From Bradyrhizobium sp. AZCC 1610 (GTDB lineage Bacteria > Pseudomonadota > Alphaproteobacteria > Rhizobiales > Xanthobacteraceae), in contig NZ_JAZHRR010000001.1 in NCBI RefSeq assembly GCF_036924515.1, positions 5,179,001-5,243,000 of the forward strand: 64,000 nt of DNA, written 5' to 3'. The notes under the pieces are model-generated. The model had not been told where the DNA came from. It saw nothing but the letters and a program-made list of their open reading frames with translations, and did not search any database. A program made the position numbers and the translations under genes. Below are positions 16,723 through 26,834 of the stretch, one piece after another. Position 1 is the first letter of the stretch. Each line of letters begins with the position of its first letter.

Positions 16723-17262
16723 TCAATGCCCTTCGAACGCCATCAGCGTGCGCACCGGAACGTCCATCGCGCGCAGCTTGGCGGCACCGCCGAGATCGGG
16801 CAGATCGATGATGAAGCAGGCCGCGACGACGTTGGCGCCGATCTGGCGCAGCAATTTCACCGCGCCTTCCGCAGTGCCGCCAGTGGCGATGAGATCATCG
16901 ACCAGGATGACGCGCTCGCCGGGATGGACCGCGTCGGCATGCATTTCCATTTCATCAAGGCCGTATTCCAGCGAATAGGCGATCCGCACCGTGGTATGCG
17001 GCAGCTTGCCTTTCTTGCGGATCGGCACGAAGCCGGCGGAAACCTGATGCGCGACCGCGCCGCCGAGGATAAACCCCCTCGCCTCGATGCCGGCGACCTT
17101 GTCGATCTTCAATCCAGCCCATGGCTGCACCAGTTCATCGACCGCGCGGCGGAAGGCGCGCGCATCCGCCAGCAGGGTCGTGATGTCGCGAAACAGGATG
17201 CCCTTTTTCGGGTAATCCGGAATGGTGCGGACAGTGGCCTTCAGGTCATGATCGAATGTCAT
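16723..17262 (-). CDS. apt: Adenine phosphoribosyltransferase
   Basis: 179 residues, the usual length. The enzyme salvages adenine to AMP using PRPP. The PRPP-binding loop '[19 protein letters not shown]' (about 118-136) is intact, with '[16 protein letters not shown]' earlier as the substrate-binding segment and '[17 protein letters not shown]' as the adenine-recognition N-terminus. The start ATG opens '[18 protein letters not shown]', matching family length. It lies 16 bp downstream of trpE(G) on the same strand and may be in its transcript. Confidence 0.96.
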   Translation of the reverse strand: MTFDHDLKATVRTIPDYPKKGILFRDITTLLADARAFRRAVDELVQPWAGLKIDKVAGIEARGFILGGAVAHQVSAGFVPIRKKGKLPHTTVRIAYSLEYGLDEMEMHADAVHPGERVILVDDLIATGGTAEGAVKLLRQIGANVVAACFIIDLPDLGGAAKLRAMDVPVRTLMAFEGH

Positions 17263-17278
17263 CGGTATCTCGCAATCC

Positions 17279-19444
17279 TCAATTGACTGGTACGCTCAGA
17301 CGAAAGGCGTTTTCGACGATACGCAGTCCTACCTCGCCGCCGAGCGACATCAGCGATTCCGGATGAAACTGCACGCCGCCGACCGGCAGGGTCTTGTGTT
17401 CGATCGCCATCGCGACGCCGTCCTCGGTGGTCGCGGTGACCTCGAGAACATCGGGCACGCTGTCGCGCTCGACATAGAGCGAATGATAGCGGCCGATCAC
17501 GATCTCATTGGGCAAGTTGTGCATCAGCCGCCCGCCGCGCACCTGAACCCGCGACGGCCGCCCGTGCGCGGGGTGGGTGAGCTGGCCAAGCTGGCCGCCG
17601 AAATATTCGCCGATCGCCTGCACGCCGAGACAGACGCCGAAGATCGGCAGTTTCCTGTCAAGCGCAGTGCCGATGGTTTTCGAAATTCCGAAATCCTCAG
17701 GGCGACCCGGGCCCGGCGACAGCACCAGCAAATCCCAGCTCTTCTGCTTCAGCATCTCCTGGGCATGGACGTGCCGGACCACGGTCACGCTTGCGCCGAC
17801 CTGCCGGAAATAATCCGCCAGCATGTGCACAAAACTGTCGTCGTGGTCGATCAGCAGCACCTTGCGGCCCGAGCCGGTGGCATCGGGCGCAAACGCCGAC
17901 AGCGGCTTCGGCGCATCGCCGCGCAGCGCCTGGAACAGCGCCGCCGCCTTGACCTGGCATTCGCGATCTTCCGCGGCGGGGTCAGAATCGAACAGACAGG
18001 TGGCGCCGACGCGCACTTCGGCGAGGCCGTCCTTCATCCGAATGGTGCGGATGGTGAGCCCGGTATTGATGCTGCCGTCGAAATTCACAGCACCAATCGC
18101 GCCGGCATACCAGCGCCGCGACGAACGCTCATTGTCCTCGACGAACTGCATCGCCCACAATTTCGGTGCGCCCGTCACGGTGACCGCCCAGGCATGGGTC
18201 AGGAAGGCGTCGAGCGCATCGAAGCCCGGGCGCAGCATGCCCTCGACATGATCGACGGTATGGAACAGCTTTGAATAGGTCTCGATCTGCCGCCGTGCCA
18301 GCACCTTGATGGTGCCGGGCACGCAAACGCGCGCCTTGTCGTTGCGGTCGACGTCGGTGCACATGTTGAGTTCGAACTCGTCCTTTTCCGAGTTCAGCAG
18401 CTGCCTGATCTGCTCGGCATCGCCGATCGCATCGACGCCGCGCGCGATCGTGCCTGAGATCGGGCAGGTCTCGACCCTGCGACCGTCGGAGCGGACGAAC
18501 ATCTCCGGCGAGGCCGACACCAAAAATTCGCCGTCGCCGAGATTCATCAGCGCGCCATAGGGCGACGGGTTGATGCGGCACAGCCGCTGGAAAACTTCAG
18601 CCGGCGAACGCTCGCACGGCTCGGCGAACAATTGCCCCGGCACCGCCTCGAACAGGTCGCCGCGTGCGAATGCCGCGCGCGCGACCTCAACCGTCGCCTG
18701 ATATTCGCCGGGCGCATGGTCGGCAAAGCCTTGCCGCGGCGTCCTGGCGTAAACGCTCTCGGCGGTGTCGCGCGGCAGACCCTTGGTGGATTTTCCTTTC
18801 CAGGCAAAATCGTAGCTCAACACCACGCCGCGGCCGGTGGCGCGGTCATAGGCCAGCAGGCGGTCCGGCACATACAGCACGATGTCGCGCTGGTCGCTTT
18901 CCCGCGCCCTCTTCTGCACGAGATCCTCGATCTGGAACACGAGGTCGTAGGCAAAGGCGCCGAACAGGCCGAGCAGCGGGTCGTCATTGGCCGTGAAGGC
19001 GGCGACGAGAACGCGCACCAGCGACATCACGCTGGCGCGGCGGGTGCGTTGGTCTTCCTCGACCGGTGCCGCGCCGCGGATGATGTGGCCGGCCAGCCGC
19101 GTCGGGGTTTTTTCAGAAACCACCACGCAGGGCTCGCGCAGAACATCGCCCAGAAACGCGATCAGCACCTCGCCCCGCGCATTCAGCGCAGAAAGCGAAA
19201 AGTTCGAGCCGGCCGTTTCCAGCACCAGCGGCGGATCGGCAAAGCCGAGGTCGAAACTCTCGTAGCGGCCCGGCACCGTGGTGCCGGACGACAGCACCAC
19301 ACCGCGGCGGCGGTCGAGCAGTTCGATCAGGTCGTCAAGGCGCTTGGCGTTGCCGGTGAACTGCTCGACGGCACGCGAAATCGCGAGGCCGCCGCTGGTC
19401 CGATAGTCGCTATGCTCGGGCAGGGAGAAGGCTGTCCTGTTCAT
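17279..19444 (-). CDS. trpE(G): Fused anthranilate synthase TrpE(G)
   Basis: 721-residue fusion of both anthranilate synthase subunits, converting chorismate and glutamine to anthranilate in the first step of tryptophan synthesis. The TrpE half (about 1-510) has the chorismate-binding '[15 protein letters not shown]', '[19 protein letters not shown]' and '[12 protein letters not shown]'. The TrpG half (about 525-721) is a class I glutamine amidotransferase with nucleophile Cys in '[16 protein letters not shown]' and the catalytic His in '[11 protein letters not shown]'. The fusion is characteristic of Rhizobiales. A GAGG ribosome site precedes the ATG. Expression is likely governed by the leader peptide at 19559-19606. 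Confidence 0.96.
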   Translation of the reverse strand: MNRTAFSLPEHSDYRTSGGLAISRAVEQFTGNAKRLDDLIELLDRRRGVVLSSGTTVPGRYESFDLGFADPPLVLETAGSNFSLSALNARGEVLIAFLGDVLREPCVVVSEKTPTRLAGHIIRGAAPVEEDQRTRRASVMSLVRVLVAAFTANDDPLLGLFGAFAYDLVFQIEDLVQKRARESDQRDIVLYVPDRLLAYDRATGRGVVLSYDFAWKGKSTKGLPRDTAESVYARTPRQGFADHAPGEYQATVEVARAAFARGDLFEAVPGQLFAEPCERSPAEVFQRLCRINPSPYGALMNLGDGEFLVSASPEMFVRSDGRRVETCPISGTIARGVDAIGDAEQIRQLLNSEKDEFELNMCTDVDRNDKARVCVPGTIKVLARRQIETYSKLFHTVDHVEGMLRPGFDALDAFLTHAWAVTVTGAPKLWAMQFVEDNERSSRRWYAGAIGAVNFDGSINTGLTIRTIRMKDGLAEVRVGATCLFDSDPAAEDRECQVKAAALFQALRGDAPKPLSAFAPDATGSGRKVLLIDHDDSFVHMLADYFRQVGASVTVVRHVHAQEMLKQKSWDLLVLSPGPGRPEDFGISKTIGTALDRKLPIFGVCLGVQAIGEYFGGQLGQLTHPAHGRPSRVQVRGGRLMHNLPNEIVIGRYHSLYVERDSVPDVLEVTATTEDGVAMAIEHKTLPVGGVQFHPESLMSLGGEVGLRIVENAFRLSVPVN

Positions 19445-19484
19445 GTGATCCTCTTACGAAAATTCGGGAGGGAACGCCACACAG

Positions 19485-19524
19485 GACAAACGAAGGGACC
19501 GTCGCACTGCGATGGCGACCTTCG
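19485..19524 (-). terminator. Attenuator hairpin candidate before trpE(G)
   Basis: On the minus strand, CGAAGG pairs with CCTTCG and GTCGC with GCGAC to give a stem-loop, followed by the T-rich TTTGTCCTGT. It lies between the Trp-rich leader peptide and trpE(G), where an attenuation terminator would be. An alternative hairpin (CACCTC / GAGGTG) overlaps the leader's stop codon. Confidence 0.65.
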
Positions 19525-19558
19525 ACGATTGAAAAATGAAATCGCACCGGCCACCTCT

Positions 19559-19606
19559 TTAAGAGGTGCGCCACCAAAGACGGGATGGGCTGATAACGGT
19601 GTTCAT
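19559..19606 (-). CDS. trpL: trp leader peptide (15 residues, tandem Trp)
   Basis: An ATG at 19606 opens MNTVISPSRLWWRTS followed by TAA at 19561-19559. Two adjacent tryptophan codons, then Arg, Thr, Ser and stop, sit about 115 bases upstream of trpE(G), followed by competing hairpins. This is the architecture of the rhizobial trpE(G) attenuator, in which ribosome stalling at Trp codons under starvation favours an antiterminator. The peptide is too short for routine gene calling. Its expression is inferred from arrangement, not observed. Confidence 0.8.
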   Translation of the reverse strand: MNTVISPSRLWWRTS

Positions 19607-19772
19607 GGACCCTAAACACCATCCGCCGGTGATGATGTCAAGGGAGGGACCGCGGCCGGGGCGCCGGTACCGGGCTCATCTTTGGGTGTCGGAATGCACA
19701 AAACTTGCGTAGGATTTGAGCAAGCAGCGGCGCTTTCTGGCGCGCAAAGATTGCGAACGAGGGAGGCAGGCG

Positions 19773-20774
19773 ATGGCATTGCTGGGTCTGGGATATGCCG
19801 GTTTTGGATCTGATAACCTCGAGGACTGGCGGCAGTTCGGGACCGGATTGGTGGGGCTGCAGGCGGTGGAGCGCGGCAATTCGCTGCTGGCGTTCCGGAT
19901 GGATGACCGCAAGCAGCGCATCGTGATCGACCGCGCGATGGGCGAAGGCACGCGTTTCTTCGGCTGGGAGGTCGCCGACAGCGCGGCGCTGGATGCACTG
20001 GCGGCGCGGCTGGAGAAAGCCGGCGTGCCTGTCACTGCCGAACCGCAGACGCTGGCCGATGCCAGGCGCGTCCGCAGCCTGATTTCGTTTCACGATCCGG
20101 CCGGCAACCGGCTGGAAGCGTTTTACGGCGCCGAGATCGACGACACACCATTCGTGGCGGGACGTTCGATCTCGGGTTTTCGCACCGGCCCGCTCGGCCT
20201 TGGCCACGCCGTCCTGACGGTCGAGAACATCGCCCCGGTGATGGCGTTCTATGTCGACGTGCTCGGCTTCGGGCTTTCCGACTACATCGAAAAGCCGTTC
20301 CGCGCTTATTTCTTCCATGTCAACGCGCGGCATCACAGCCTCGCGCTGATCGAGACCGGCAAGAACGGCATGCACCATCTGATGGTGGAGCTGTTCTCGC
20401 TCGATGATGTCGGCCAGTGCTACGACATCGCGCTGACGCAGCAGGATCGCGTCAGCGTGACGCTCGGCCGGCACACCAACGATTTCATGACCTCGTTTTA
20501 CGCCAAGACGCCGTCGTCCTTCATGATCGAATGCGGCTGGGGCGGCCGCGAGATCGATCCCGCGACGTGGCAGCCGGTCGAGATGCATGACGGCCCGAGC
20601 CTGTGGGGCCATGAGCGCGTCTGGCTGCCGCCCGAAGACCGCGAGGTCGCCCGCGAGATGCGCATGCGCGCCGCGGCTTCCGGCCTGCGCGCGCCGGTGC
20701 AGGTGATGGAGGGAAATCACAAGCTGATGTCCGGAACGTGTGCCTGGTGGGACGGGGTACGCGGGAAGAGTTAG
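19773..20774 (+). CDS. VOC-family extradiol dioxygenase-like protein (BphC type)
   Basis: 333 residues in two vicinal-oxygen-chelate modules. The C-terminal module holds the iron-ligand pattern of type I extradiol dioxygenases: His in 'GLGHAVLTV' (about 145), His in 'NARHHSLALIE' (about 188) and Glu in 'SFMIECGWGG' (about 253). Such enzymes cleave catecholic rings such as 2,3-dihydroxybiphenyl next to a hydroxyl. The N-terminal module ('GLGYAGFGSDNLEDWRQFG') is the non-catalytic copy. The ATG at 19773 lies behind GGGAGG, better than a start 57 bases upstream. No neighbouring ring-degradation genes are present, so the in vivo substrate is unknown. Confidence 0.85.
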   Translation: MALLGLGYAGFGSDNLEDWRQFGTGLVGLQAVERGNSLLAFRMDDRKQRIVIDRAMGEGTRFFGWEVADSAALDALAARLEKAGVPVTAEPQTLADARRVRSLISFHDPAGNRLEAFYGAEIDDTPFVAGRSISGFRTGPLGLGHAVLTVENIAPVMAFYVDVLGFGLSDYIEKPFRAYFFHVNARHHSLALIETGKNGMHHLMVELFSLDDVGQCYDIALTQQDRVSVTLGRHTNDFMTSFYAKTPSSFMIECGWGGREIDPATWQPVEMHDGPSLWGHERVWLPPEDREVAREMRMRAAASGLRAPVQVMEGNHKLMSGTCAWWDGVRGKS

Positions 20775-20803
20775 ACGGTCAGGAGTGTCGCACAACACCT
20801 AAC

Positions 20804-20925
20804 GTCGTCCCTGCGAACGCAGGGACCCATAACCACAGGAAGTTGTTATTGTGCGAAGTCGTCGAACAGCATTTGCCAAAACGACAGGCCGCGGCGTATG
20901 GGTCCCTGCGTTCGCAGGGACGACA
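20804..20925. repeat. Palindromic repeat, GTCCCTGCG family (copy 2)
   Basis: Arms GTCGTCCCTGCGAACGCAGG and its mirror CCTGCGTTCGCAGGGACGAC enclose about 75 bases. The arms match those at 16580-16697 almost exactly while the centres differ, as expected for a mobile palindromic element. Confidence 0.85.
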
Positions 20926-20947
20926 GATGCGCTACGACCTCGCGCGC

Positions 20948-21847
20948 CTACTCCCGGTAACACCCCTGCTCGATCTCCTCGATCAGCCCACGCGCGTTCG
21001 GTTTCCAGCCAAGCTGGCGCGCGCGCTTTGCTCGCACCCGGCTGTTGGATGCCATCGTATCCTCCGTCGTGCCCTCGCCCCATTCGGCGGCGGCTTCTGC
21101 CATCGACATCGCCGTGGGCGGGCCTGCAAAACCCAGCATGCGGTTGATCGCCTCGCAGGCTTCGCGCATCGAATTCTCGCCGTTCTCGGCAAAGTAAAAG
21201 GCGCCCGCCGGGGCTTTCTCTATGGCAAGCGCGTAGAGGGTCACGAGATCATCGATATGCACATTCGACCAGATGTTCTCGCCGGGTCCGGCATGCGCCG
21301 CATTGCCGCGCTTTTTTGCCAGCCTGATCAGCAGTGGCACCTGCACGCTGTCAGGTCCGGCGCCAAGGCCGAGGCCGTAGATCAGGCTCGGGCAGATGAT
21401 GACCGGACGACAGCCTTTGTCGCGATGGGAGAGAATGAATTCGTTCAGCGCGACCCGCGCCGCGCGCGCTGGCGATGGCGTGACGGAAGTGTCTTCGTCG
21501 AAAATCGCATCTGACCGCTCGCCCTTGGCGCGGGTACCGACAATGCTCGATCCCGATGTGTGTATGAACGGCTTGCCGCTGCCGGCGAGCACGCCGAGCA
21601 GACTCTCGACGGCCCCCCTGTGATCGGCGCTCGCCGCATTGACGACGACGTCGGCGGCCTGCGCCGCCTGCGCCAGAATTTCTCCGTCGTCGAGCGTTCC
21701 CAACAAGGGCTGAACGCCCCGCGCGCGAACCGCCTCGGCCTTCTCCGGCGAACGAACCAGGCCCGTTACCTGATGTCCGGCGGCAATGAGATGCGCCGCA
21801 ACCGATCCGCCGATATAGCCCGACGCGCCCGTGCAAAAGATTTTCAT
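20948..21847 (-). CDS. NAD-dependent epimerase/dehydratase-family protein (extended SDR)
   Basis: 299 residues. The Rossmann motif 'TGASGYIGG' (6-14) binds NAD(P), 'TLDD' near 51 matches the extended-SDR adenine-binding Asp, and 'HTSGSSIVG' (96-104) gives the active-site Ser. At the position of the YxxxK catalytic pair the protein reads 'AARVALNEFIL' (129-138), so both Tyr and Lys appear to be missing. 'VIICPSLIYGLG' and 'NVHIDDLVTLYALAIEKA' are normal for the family. It may therefore be a binding or regulatory protein, or use other residues. It lies alone on the minus strand next to a dienelactone hydrolase gene. Confidence 0.85.
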   Translation of the reverse strand: MKIFCTGASGYIGGSVAAHLIAAGHQVTGLVRSPEKAEAVRARGVQPLLGTLDDGEILAQAAQAADVVVNAASADHRGAVESLLGVLAGSGKPFIHTSGSSIVGTRAKGERSDAIFDEDTSVTPSPARAARVALNEFILSHRDKGCRPVIICPSLIYGLGLGAGPDSVQVPLLIRLAKKRGNAAHAGPGENIWSNVHIDDLVTLYALAIEKAPAGAFYFAENGENSMREACEAINRMLGFAGPPTAMSMAEAAAEWGEGTTEDTMASNSRVRAKRARQLGWKPNARGLIEEIEQGCYRE

Positions 21848-21911
21848 TCCAGAACCTCAAGCGAGCCGTTGCCGAACTCGGCGATAGCCAGCGCTTCCGA
21901 CGACAGGCAGC

Positions 21912-22586
21912 TCACCCGAGATGCCTTTTGAAAAACTCCGTCGCCCTGCCCCAGGCCAGTTCGGCGGCCTGACGGTCATGCACGGATTGCCGCTGCTCGT
22001 TGACGAAGGCGTGCTCGGCGTCATAGCGGAACAGCTCCAGCGACTTGCCGGCGGCCTTCATGCCCTGTTCAAAGGCATCGACTACCTCCGGCGTGCACCA
22101 GTCGTCCTTGTTGGCAAAATGGGCCTGCAGCGGAATCTTCACATCCGCAGGCTTTGCCGCCTGCTCCGGCGGAATGCCATAGAACACCACGCCGGCCGCG
22201 AGCTCCGGAATTTTGGTGGCGCCGATGATGGTCACCGCGCCGCCGAGGCAGAAGCCGGTCAACCCGACCTTGGCGCCGTTGCGCGACAGATATTGCACGG
22301 CGCCGCGCACGGTCTGCGTGGTGGCGTCCATGAAATCCAGCGAGTTCATCTCTTTGCCGGCCGCATCCGTGTCATGATACGGCACCACCGTGCCCTTGTA
22401 GAGATCTGGCGCCAGCGCATCGAAGCCCGCCCCGGCGAAGCGGTCGCACAGGCCCTTGATCTGGTCCTGCAGGCCCCACCATTCCTGGATCACGACCACC
22501 CCCGGCGCATTGCCGCGCGATGCGTTGGCAAGATAGCCGGCGGCATCCTTGCCGTCCGGACGCTTGAAAGTAATGCTGGTACCCAT
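21912..22586 (-). CDS. Dienelactone hydrolase family protein
   Basis: 224-residue alpha/beta hydrolase with a cysteine nucleophile. The elbow is 'GLTGFCLGGAVT', with the acid Asp in 'FANKDDWCTPE' and His in 'YDAEHAFVNEQR', the Cys-Asp-His triad of carboxymethylenebutenolidase. These enzymes open dienelactones in chlorocatechol breakdown, though many paralogues have other esters as substrates. The ATG at 22586 (MGTSITFKRPDG) lies behind GGAGG; a longer frame upstream is not needed. The stop lies 65 bp from the SDR gene on the same strand. Confidence 0.88.
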   Translation of the reverse strand: MGTSITFKRPDGKDAAGYLANASRGNAPGVVVIQEWWGLQDQIKGLCDRFAGAGFDALAPDLYKGTVVPYHDTDAAGKEMNSLDFMDATTQTVRGAVQYLSRNGAKVGLTGFCLGGAVTIIGATKIPELAAGVVFYGIPPEQAAKPADVKIPLQAHFANKDDWCTPEVVDAFEQGMKAAGKSLELFRYDAEHAFVNEQRQSVHDRQAAELAWGRATEFFKRHLG

Positions 22587-22706
22587 GGGTTCCTCCGCGC
22601 TGATTGCTGGATGATTGACCGGCATTTTGTCCGCAGTGCGTTCCGGACGCAATCGCTCGATCTACCCGCCCACGTCAGTTCAGGACAACAAAGTCGGGTC
22701 AGGGCA

Positions 22707-22732
22707 ACAAAAAAGCCCCCGCAGGGGCTTTT
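22707..22732 (-). terminator. Rho-independent terminator of the bc1 operon
   Basis: On the minus strand, AAGCCCCTGCGGGGGCTT forms a tight hairpin followed by TTTTGTTG. It lies 23 bases after the fbcH stop and is flanked by A/T runs on both sides, so it could also stop transcription from the other strand. Confidence 0.85.
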
Positions 22733-22754
22733 CCGAAGTTCGCAAGACGCGGGA

Positions 22755-24827
22755 TCAGTGGGCGTTGGCCCAGACCTTCTTCTTGGTGAAGTACAGAAGC
22801 ACGGTGAGCAGGATCAGGAACACGAACACCTGCAGGCCGAGCGCCTTGCGCGCCTCCATGTGCGGCTCCGCAGCCCACATCAGGAACGTGGTGACGTCCT
22901 TGGCGTATTGCGCGACCGTCGCCGGCGAGCCGTCGTCGTAAGTGACCTGGCCGTCGTTCAACGGCTTCGGCATCTTGATGGCGTGGCCGGGGAAATATCT
23001 GTTGTAGTAGGAGCCTTCCGGCAGCGTGACGCCGGCCGGGGCCTTGTCCTCATAGCCTTGCATCAGCGCGGCCACATAGTCCGGGCCCTGCTCCTGATAC
23101 TGGGTGAAGAAGTCTATCAGGAACATCGGGAAGCCGCGGCCGTAGCTGCGCGCCTTGGTGATCAGCGACAGGTCCGGGGGATATGCGCCGCCATTTGCCG
23201 CGCGGGCTGCCTGCTCGTTCGGGAACGGCGACGGGAAATAGTCCGCCGGCCGGCCCGGCCGCTCGAACATATCGCCCTGGTCGTTCGGGCCGTCCTTGAC
23301 CTTGTATTCGGAAGCGAACGCCTGGGCCTGCGCCACCGAGTAGCCGGGACCGCCGGCTTCGGCGAGGTTGCGGAACGCGACAAACGAGAGGCCATGGCAG
23401 GACGCGCAGACTTCCTTGTAGACCTTCAGGCCGCGCTGCAATGCGCCGCGATCGAACTTGCCGAAGGGGCCGGCGAACGACCACTTCTCCGCCGGCGGTT
23501 TGGTGCCACCTTCGGCAGCGCGGGCGCTCTCGGCGCCGCCCAACAGCAAGCCGCCGGCGACCAGAAGGGCAATCACGCTCGACACCATCGGCGCAGCCTT
23601 GCGGCCGGTCTTCGCCAGCACGTCATCGGCGATCGAATTCGGCACCGGACGCGGCTTCTCGATCCGGCTCAAGAGCGGCAGCAGGATGAGGAAGTAGGCA
23701 AAGTAGAGGAAGGTCAGAATGCGGCCGACGATGACATAGATGCCTTCCGGCGGCTGGGCGCCGAGATAGCCAAGCCCGATGCAGACGACGACGAACATCC
23801 AGAAGAACTGCTTCGCCAGCGGACGATATTTCGACGAGCGCGTTTTGGCGCTGTCGAGCCAGGGCAGGAACGCCAGGATGATGATCGCTCCGAACATCGC
23901 GACGACGCCGGCGAGCTTGTTCGGGATCGAGCGCAGGATGGCGTAGAACGGCAGGTAGTACCATTCCGGCACGATGTGCGCGGGCGTCACGGCCGGATTG
24001 GCGGGAATGTAATTCTCGGCGTCGCCGAGATAGTTCGGCATGTAGAAGATGAACCAGGCGAAGAACAGCAGGAAGCAGGAGACGCCGAACATGTCCTTCA
24101 TGGTCGCGTAGGGCGTGAACGCCACCGTGTCCTTTTCGGTCTTCGGCTCGACGCCGGCCGGATTGTTCTGGCCCGCCACGTGCAGCGCCCAGATGTGCAG
24201 GACGACGACGCCCGCGATCACGAACGGCAGCAGATAGTGCAGCGAGAAGAAGCGATTGAGCGTCGGATTGCCGACGGAGTAGCCGCCCCACAGCAGCGTC
24301 ACGATGCTCTCGCCGAAATAGGGCACGGCCGAGAACAGGTTGGTGATGACGGTGGCGCCCCAGAAGCTCATCTGGCCCCACGGCAGCACATAGCCCATGA
24401 AGCCGGTCGCCATCATCAGGAGATAGATGATGACGCCGAGGATCCAGAGCACTTCACGCGGCTCCTTGTACGACCCGTAATAGAGGCCGCGGAACATGTG
24501 GATGTAGACCGCAAAGAAAAACATCGACGCGCCGGAGGCGTGGATGTTGCGCAGCAGCCAGCCGTAATTGACGTCGCGGACGATGAGTTCGACGGACTTG
24601 AACGCCATATCGGCATGCGGCGTGTAGTGCATCGCCAGGATCACGCCGGTCAGGATCTGCACGCCCAGCATGAACGAAAGGATAGCGCCGAAGGTCCACC
24701 AGTAGTTCAGGTTTCGCGGCGTCGGATACGCCACGAACGACGAATGCATGAGTCCCATGATCGGGAGGCGCCGTTCGATCCACTTCAAGGCGGGATTGGT
24801 CGGCTGGAAATCGGATGGTCCGCTCAT
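22755..24827 (-). CDS. fbcH: Cytochrome b/c1 fusion of the bc1 complex
   Basis: 690-residue precursor that carries cytochrome b (about 1-420) and cytochrome c1 (about 430-690) in one chain, as in Bradyrhizobium fbcH, where the product is cleaved between the two. The b part has '[20 protein letters not shown]' (heme-ligand His), '[17 protein letters not shown]' and '[16 protein letters not shown]', the quinol-site PEWY motif, with eight membrane helices. Around residues 425-450 a hydrophobic segment ending 'ESARAAEGG' looks like the internal signal sequence for c1. The c1 heme motif 'CASCHGLSF' is near 475, followed by a C-terminal membrane anchor ('[14 protein letters not shown]'). It is downstream of the Rieske gene. 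Confidence 0.96.
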   Translation of the reverse strand: MSGPSDFQPTNPALKWIERRLPIMGLMHSSFVAYPTPRNLNYWWTFGAILSFMLGVQILTGVILAMHYTPHADMAFKSVELIVRDVNYGWLLRNIHASGASMFFFAVYIHMFRGLYYGSYKEPREVLWILGVIIYLLMMATGFMGYVLPWGQMSFWGATVITNLFSAVPYFGESIVTLLWGGYSVGNPTLNRFFSLHYLLPFVIAGVVVLHIWALHVAGQNNPAGVEPKTEKDTVAFTPYATMKDMFGVSCFLLFFAWFIFYMPNYLGDAENYIPANPAVTPAHIVPEWYYLPFYAILRSIPNKLAGVVAMFGAIIILAFLPWLDSAKTRSSKYRPLAKQFFWMFVVVCIGLGYLGAQPPEGIYVIVGRILTFLYFAYFLILLPLLSRIEKPRPVPNSIADDVLAKTGRKAAPMVSSVIALLVAGGLLLGGAESARAAEGGTKPPAEKWSFAGPFGKFDRGALQRGLKVYKEVCASCHGLSFVAFRNLAEAGGPGYSVAQAQAFASEYKVKDGPNDQGDMFERPGRPADYFPSPFPNEQAARAANGGAYPPDLSLITKARSYGRGFPMFLIDFFTQYQEQGPDYVAALMQGYEDKAPAGVTLPEGSYYNRYFPGHAIKMPKPLNDGQVTYDDGSPATVAQYAKDVTTFLMWAAEPHMEARKALGLQVFVFLILLTVLLYFTKKKVWANAH

Positions 24828-24893
24828 TGATGCGATCCTGAGGAAGTAAAACGACGCGACGGATGTAAGGGTCTCGGACTGGCGCCCGAGCCC

Positions 24894-25424
24894 TTAGCCG
24901 ATCTGGATTTTGGTGTCGGAAACGAACGTATAGGGCGGCACCGGCAGATTGGTCGGCGCGGGCCCCTGACGAATACGGCCCGAGGTGTCGTACACGGAGC
25001 CGTGGCACGGGCAGAAGAAGCCGTCGTAAGCGCCTTCATGGGCAATCGGGATGCAGCCCAGATGGGTGCAGATGCCGACCACGACCAGCCACTGGTCATG
25101 CCCCGGCTTGACTCTAGCCTCGTCGCTCTGCGGGTCGGGCAGGCTCGCCACCGGCACCTTGCGGGCCTCGTCGATCTGCTTCTTGGTCCGGTGGCTGATG
25201 TAGATCGGCTTGCCGCGCCAGAACACCTTGATGTCCTGTCCCTCGGCGATCGGGGTCAGGTCGACCTCAATCGGCGCGCCGGCCGCGACCGTCGAGGCAT
25301 CCGGGTTCATCTGGGAAACCAGCGGCCACACCGTGGCAGCCGCGCCTACGGCGGCGACGGCTCCCGTTGCAACATAAAGAAAATCACGGCGTGTCGGATG
25401 GTCCGCCGAAGACGCTGTCGTCAC
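24894..25424 (-). CDS. petA: Rieske iron-sulfur subunit of the bc1 complex
   Basis: 176 residues. A twin-arginine signal-anchor '[19 protein letters not shown]' opens the protein (about residues 7-27), and the 2Fe-2S ligands are 'CTHLGC' (about 117-122) and 'CPCHGS' (about 137-142), joined by the usual disulfide Cys residues. It passes electrons from ubiquinol to cytochrome c1 on the periplasmic face. The GTG at 25424 (V-T-T-A-S-S) is chosen since family members begin '[13 protein letters not shown]'; the open frame 55 codons upstream is not conserved. fbcH follows 66 bp downstream, forming the operon. Confidence 0.93.
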   Translation of the reverse strand: MTTASSADHPTRRDFLYVATGAVAAVGAAATVWPLVSQMNPDASTVAAGAPIEVDLTPIAEGQDIKVFWRGKPIYISHRTKKQIDEARKVPVASLPDPQSDEARVKPGHDQWLVVVGICTHLGCIPIAHEGAYDGFFCPCHGSVYDTSGRIRQGPAPTNLPVPPYTFVSDTKIQIG

Positions 25425-25703
25425 GATTCCAAGCCCTTTCTTATCTGCAGCCAGCGGAACCGCCCCGGACCCGCCAAAAGCGCGACCTGAAGAGGCTGCC
25501 GGCGCCCGCGGCCCCCGCGGCGGCAGAAAAACCGCTTTTTCCTCCCCCAATCCGGCGGAACAAGCAGTCCAGAATCGTTCTATTGGCACCCTTGCCGTGA
25601 GAGCGCAAGCCCGCTATCGGCTCGCAAGCGTGCGATGCACTAAATCCGCGCCCGACCGTGATTTATTCAATACATTTACCCGCTCTGCCGAAGCCTCGAC
25701 ACC

Positions 25704-26189
25704 ATGCACATCGCCCTCTTCCAGCCCGATATTCCCCAGAACACGGGAACGATTCTGCGCCTGTGCGCGTGCCTGGGCGTGGCCGCCCATATCATCGAGC
25801 CGGCCGGATTTCCGACCTCCGACCGGCATTTCCGCCGGGCTGGAATGGACTACCTCGATCATGTCGCCCTTACCCGCCATGACTCATGGCAAAAATTCCA
25901 GCAATGGCGTAACGAAGCCGGGTCCCGGCTGGTGCTGTTTACGACCAAGGGGGCCGGTTCTTATCTGGATTTCAGCTACCGGCGGGACGATGTTCTGCTG
26001 TTCGGACGGGAATCCGCAGGGGTAACCGCCGAAGTCGCCTCCGCTGCCGATGCGCGGCTGGCGATCCCGATCAGGCCGGGCTTGCGTTCGCTCAATGTGG
26101 CCATGGCGGCAGCTATGGCATTGGGCGAGGCGCTGCGGCAGACGGATCACCCGATGGCGGGCGAGATCGGCTCCAGGGAGAAGGTGTGA
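25704..26189 (+). CDS. trmL: tRNA (cytidine(34)-2'-O)-methyltransferase TrmL
   Basis: 161-residue SPOUT-class methyltransferase that 2'-O-methylates the wobble nucleotide of tRNA-Leu isoacceptors. The knot-forming motifs are intact: 'FQPDIPQNTGTILRLCACLG' (6-25), 'DVLLFGRESAGVTAEV' (about 96-111) and 'IPIRPGLRSLNVAMAAAMALGEAL' (about 122-145). The length is typical. The stop overlaps the GTG start of queE by 4 bp, so both tRNA-modification genes are translated from one message, consistent with a tRNA theme shared with queE and queD downstream. Confidence 0.95.
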   Translation: MHIALFQPDIPQNTGTILRLCACLGVAAHIIEPAGFPTSDRHFRRAGMDYLDHVALTRHDSWQKFQQWRNEAGSRLVLFTTKGAGSYLDFSYRRDDVLLFGRESAGVTAEVASAADARLAIPIRPGLRSLNVAMAAAMALGEALRQTDHPMAGEIGSREKV

Positions 26190-26818
26190 GCTACGCGGTC
26201 AAAGAGATATTCCTGACCTTGCAGGGCGAAGGCGCACATGCCGGCCGTGCGGCGGTGTTTTGCCGTTTTTCCGGCTGCAACCTCTGGAGCGGCCGCGAAC
26301 AGGACCGCGCCGGCGCTACCTGCAAGTTCTGCGATACCGACTTTGTCGGCACTGACGGCACGCTGGGCGGCCGCTACGCCACCGCGGACGAACTCGCCGA
26401 CGTCATCGCCGGGCAATGGACCGGCGAGAACACCAACCGCTATGTGGTCCTGACCGGCGGCGAGCCCCTGCTGCAGGTCGATACCCCCTTCATCGATGCG
26501 CTGCATGCGCGCGGCTTCGCCATCGGCATCGAGACCAACGGGACGATCGAACCGCCCGATGGGATGGACTGGGTCTGCGTCAGCCCGAAAGCCGGCGCCG
26601 GGCTTGTGGTGCGTCGCGGCCACGAATTGAAGCTGGTCTATCCGCAAGCCGGAGCGCCGCCGGAAGACTTTGCAGGACTCGATTTCGAACGTTTTTCGCT
26701 GCAGCCGATGGACGGACCCGACGTGATCGAAAACACCGCGCGCACGGTCGACTACTGCCTGCGCCATCCGCAATGGCGGCTCAGCCTGCAGACACACAAG
26801 ACACTCGGCATCAGATAG
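26186..26818 (+). CDS. queE: 7-carboxy-7-deazaguanine synthase QueE
   Basis: 210-residue radical-SAM enzyme converting 6-carboxytetrahydropterin to 7-carboxy-7-deazaguanine in queuosine synthesis. The QueE-specific long cluster loop is present: C-x14-C-x2-C, with cysteines in 'SGCNLWS' and 'ATCKFCD'. 'TLQGEGAHAGRAAVFCRFSG' precedes it and 'VVLTGGEPLL' is the GGEP SAM-binding strand. The GTG start overlaps the trmL stop, so translation is probably coupled. It is 16 bp upstream of queD, which makes the substrate. Confidence 0.95.
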   Translation: MSYAVKEIFLTLQGEGAHAGRAAVFCRFSGCNLWSGREQDRAGATCKFCDTDFVGTDGTLGGRYATADELADVIAGQWTGENTNRYVVLTGGEPLLQVDTPFIDALHARGFAIGIETNGTIEPPDGMDWVCVSPKAGAGLVVRRGHELKLVYPQAGAPPEDFAGLDFERFSLQPMDGPDVIENTARTVDYCLRHPQWRLSLQTHKTLGIR

Positions 26819-26834
26819 GAACCAGATTTTCAAG

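Noticed and set aside
21921..24830. A very long plus-strand open frame antisense to fbcH and its neighbour
   Set aside because: GC-rich sequence often leaves long antisense frames; the minus strand encodes clear cytochrome and hydrolase motifs.
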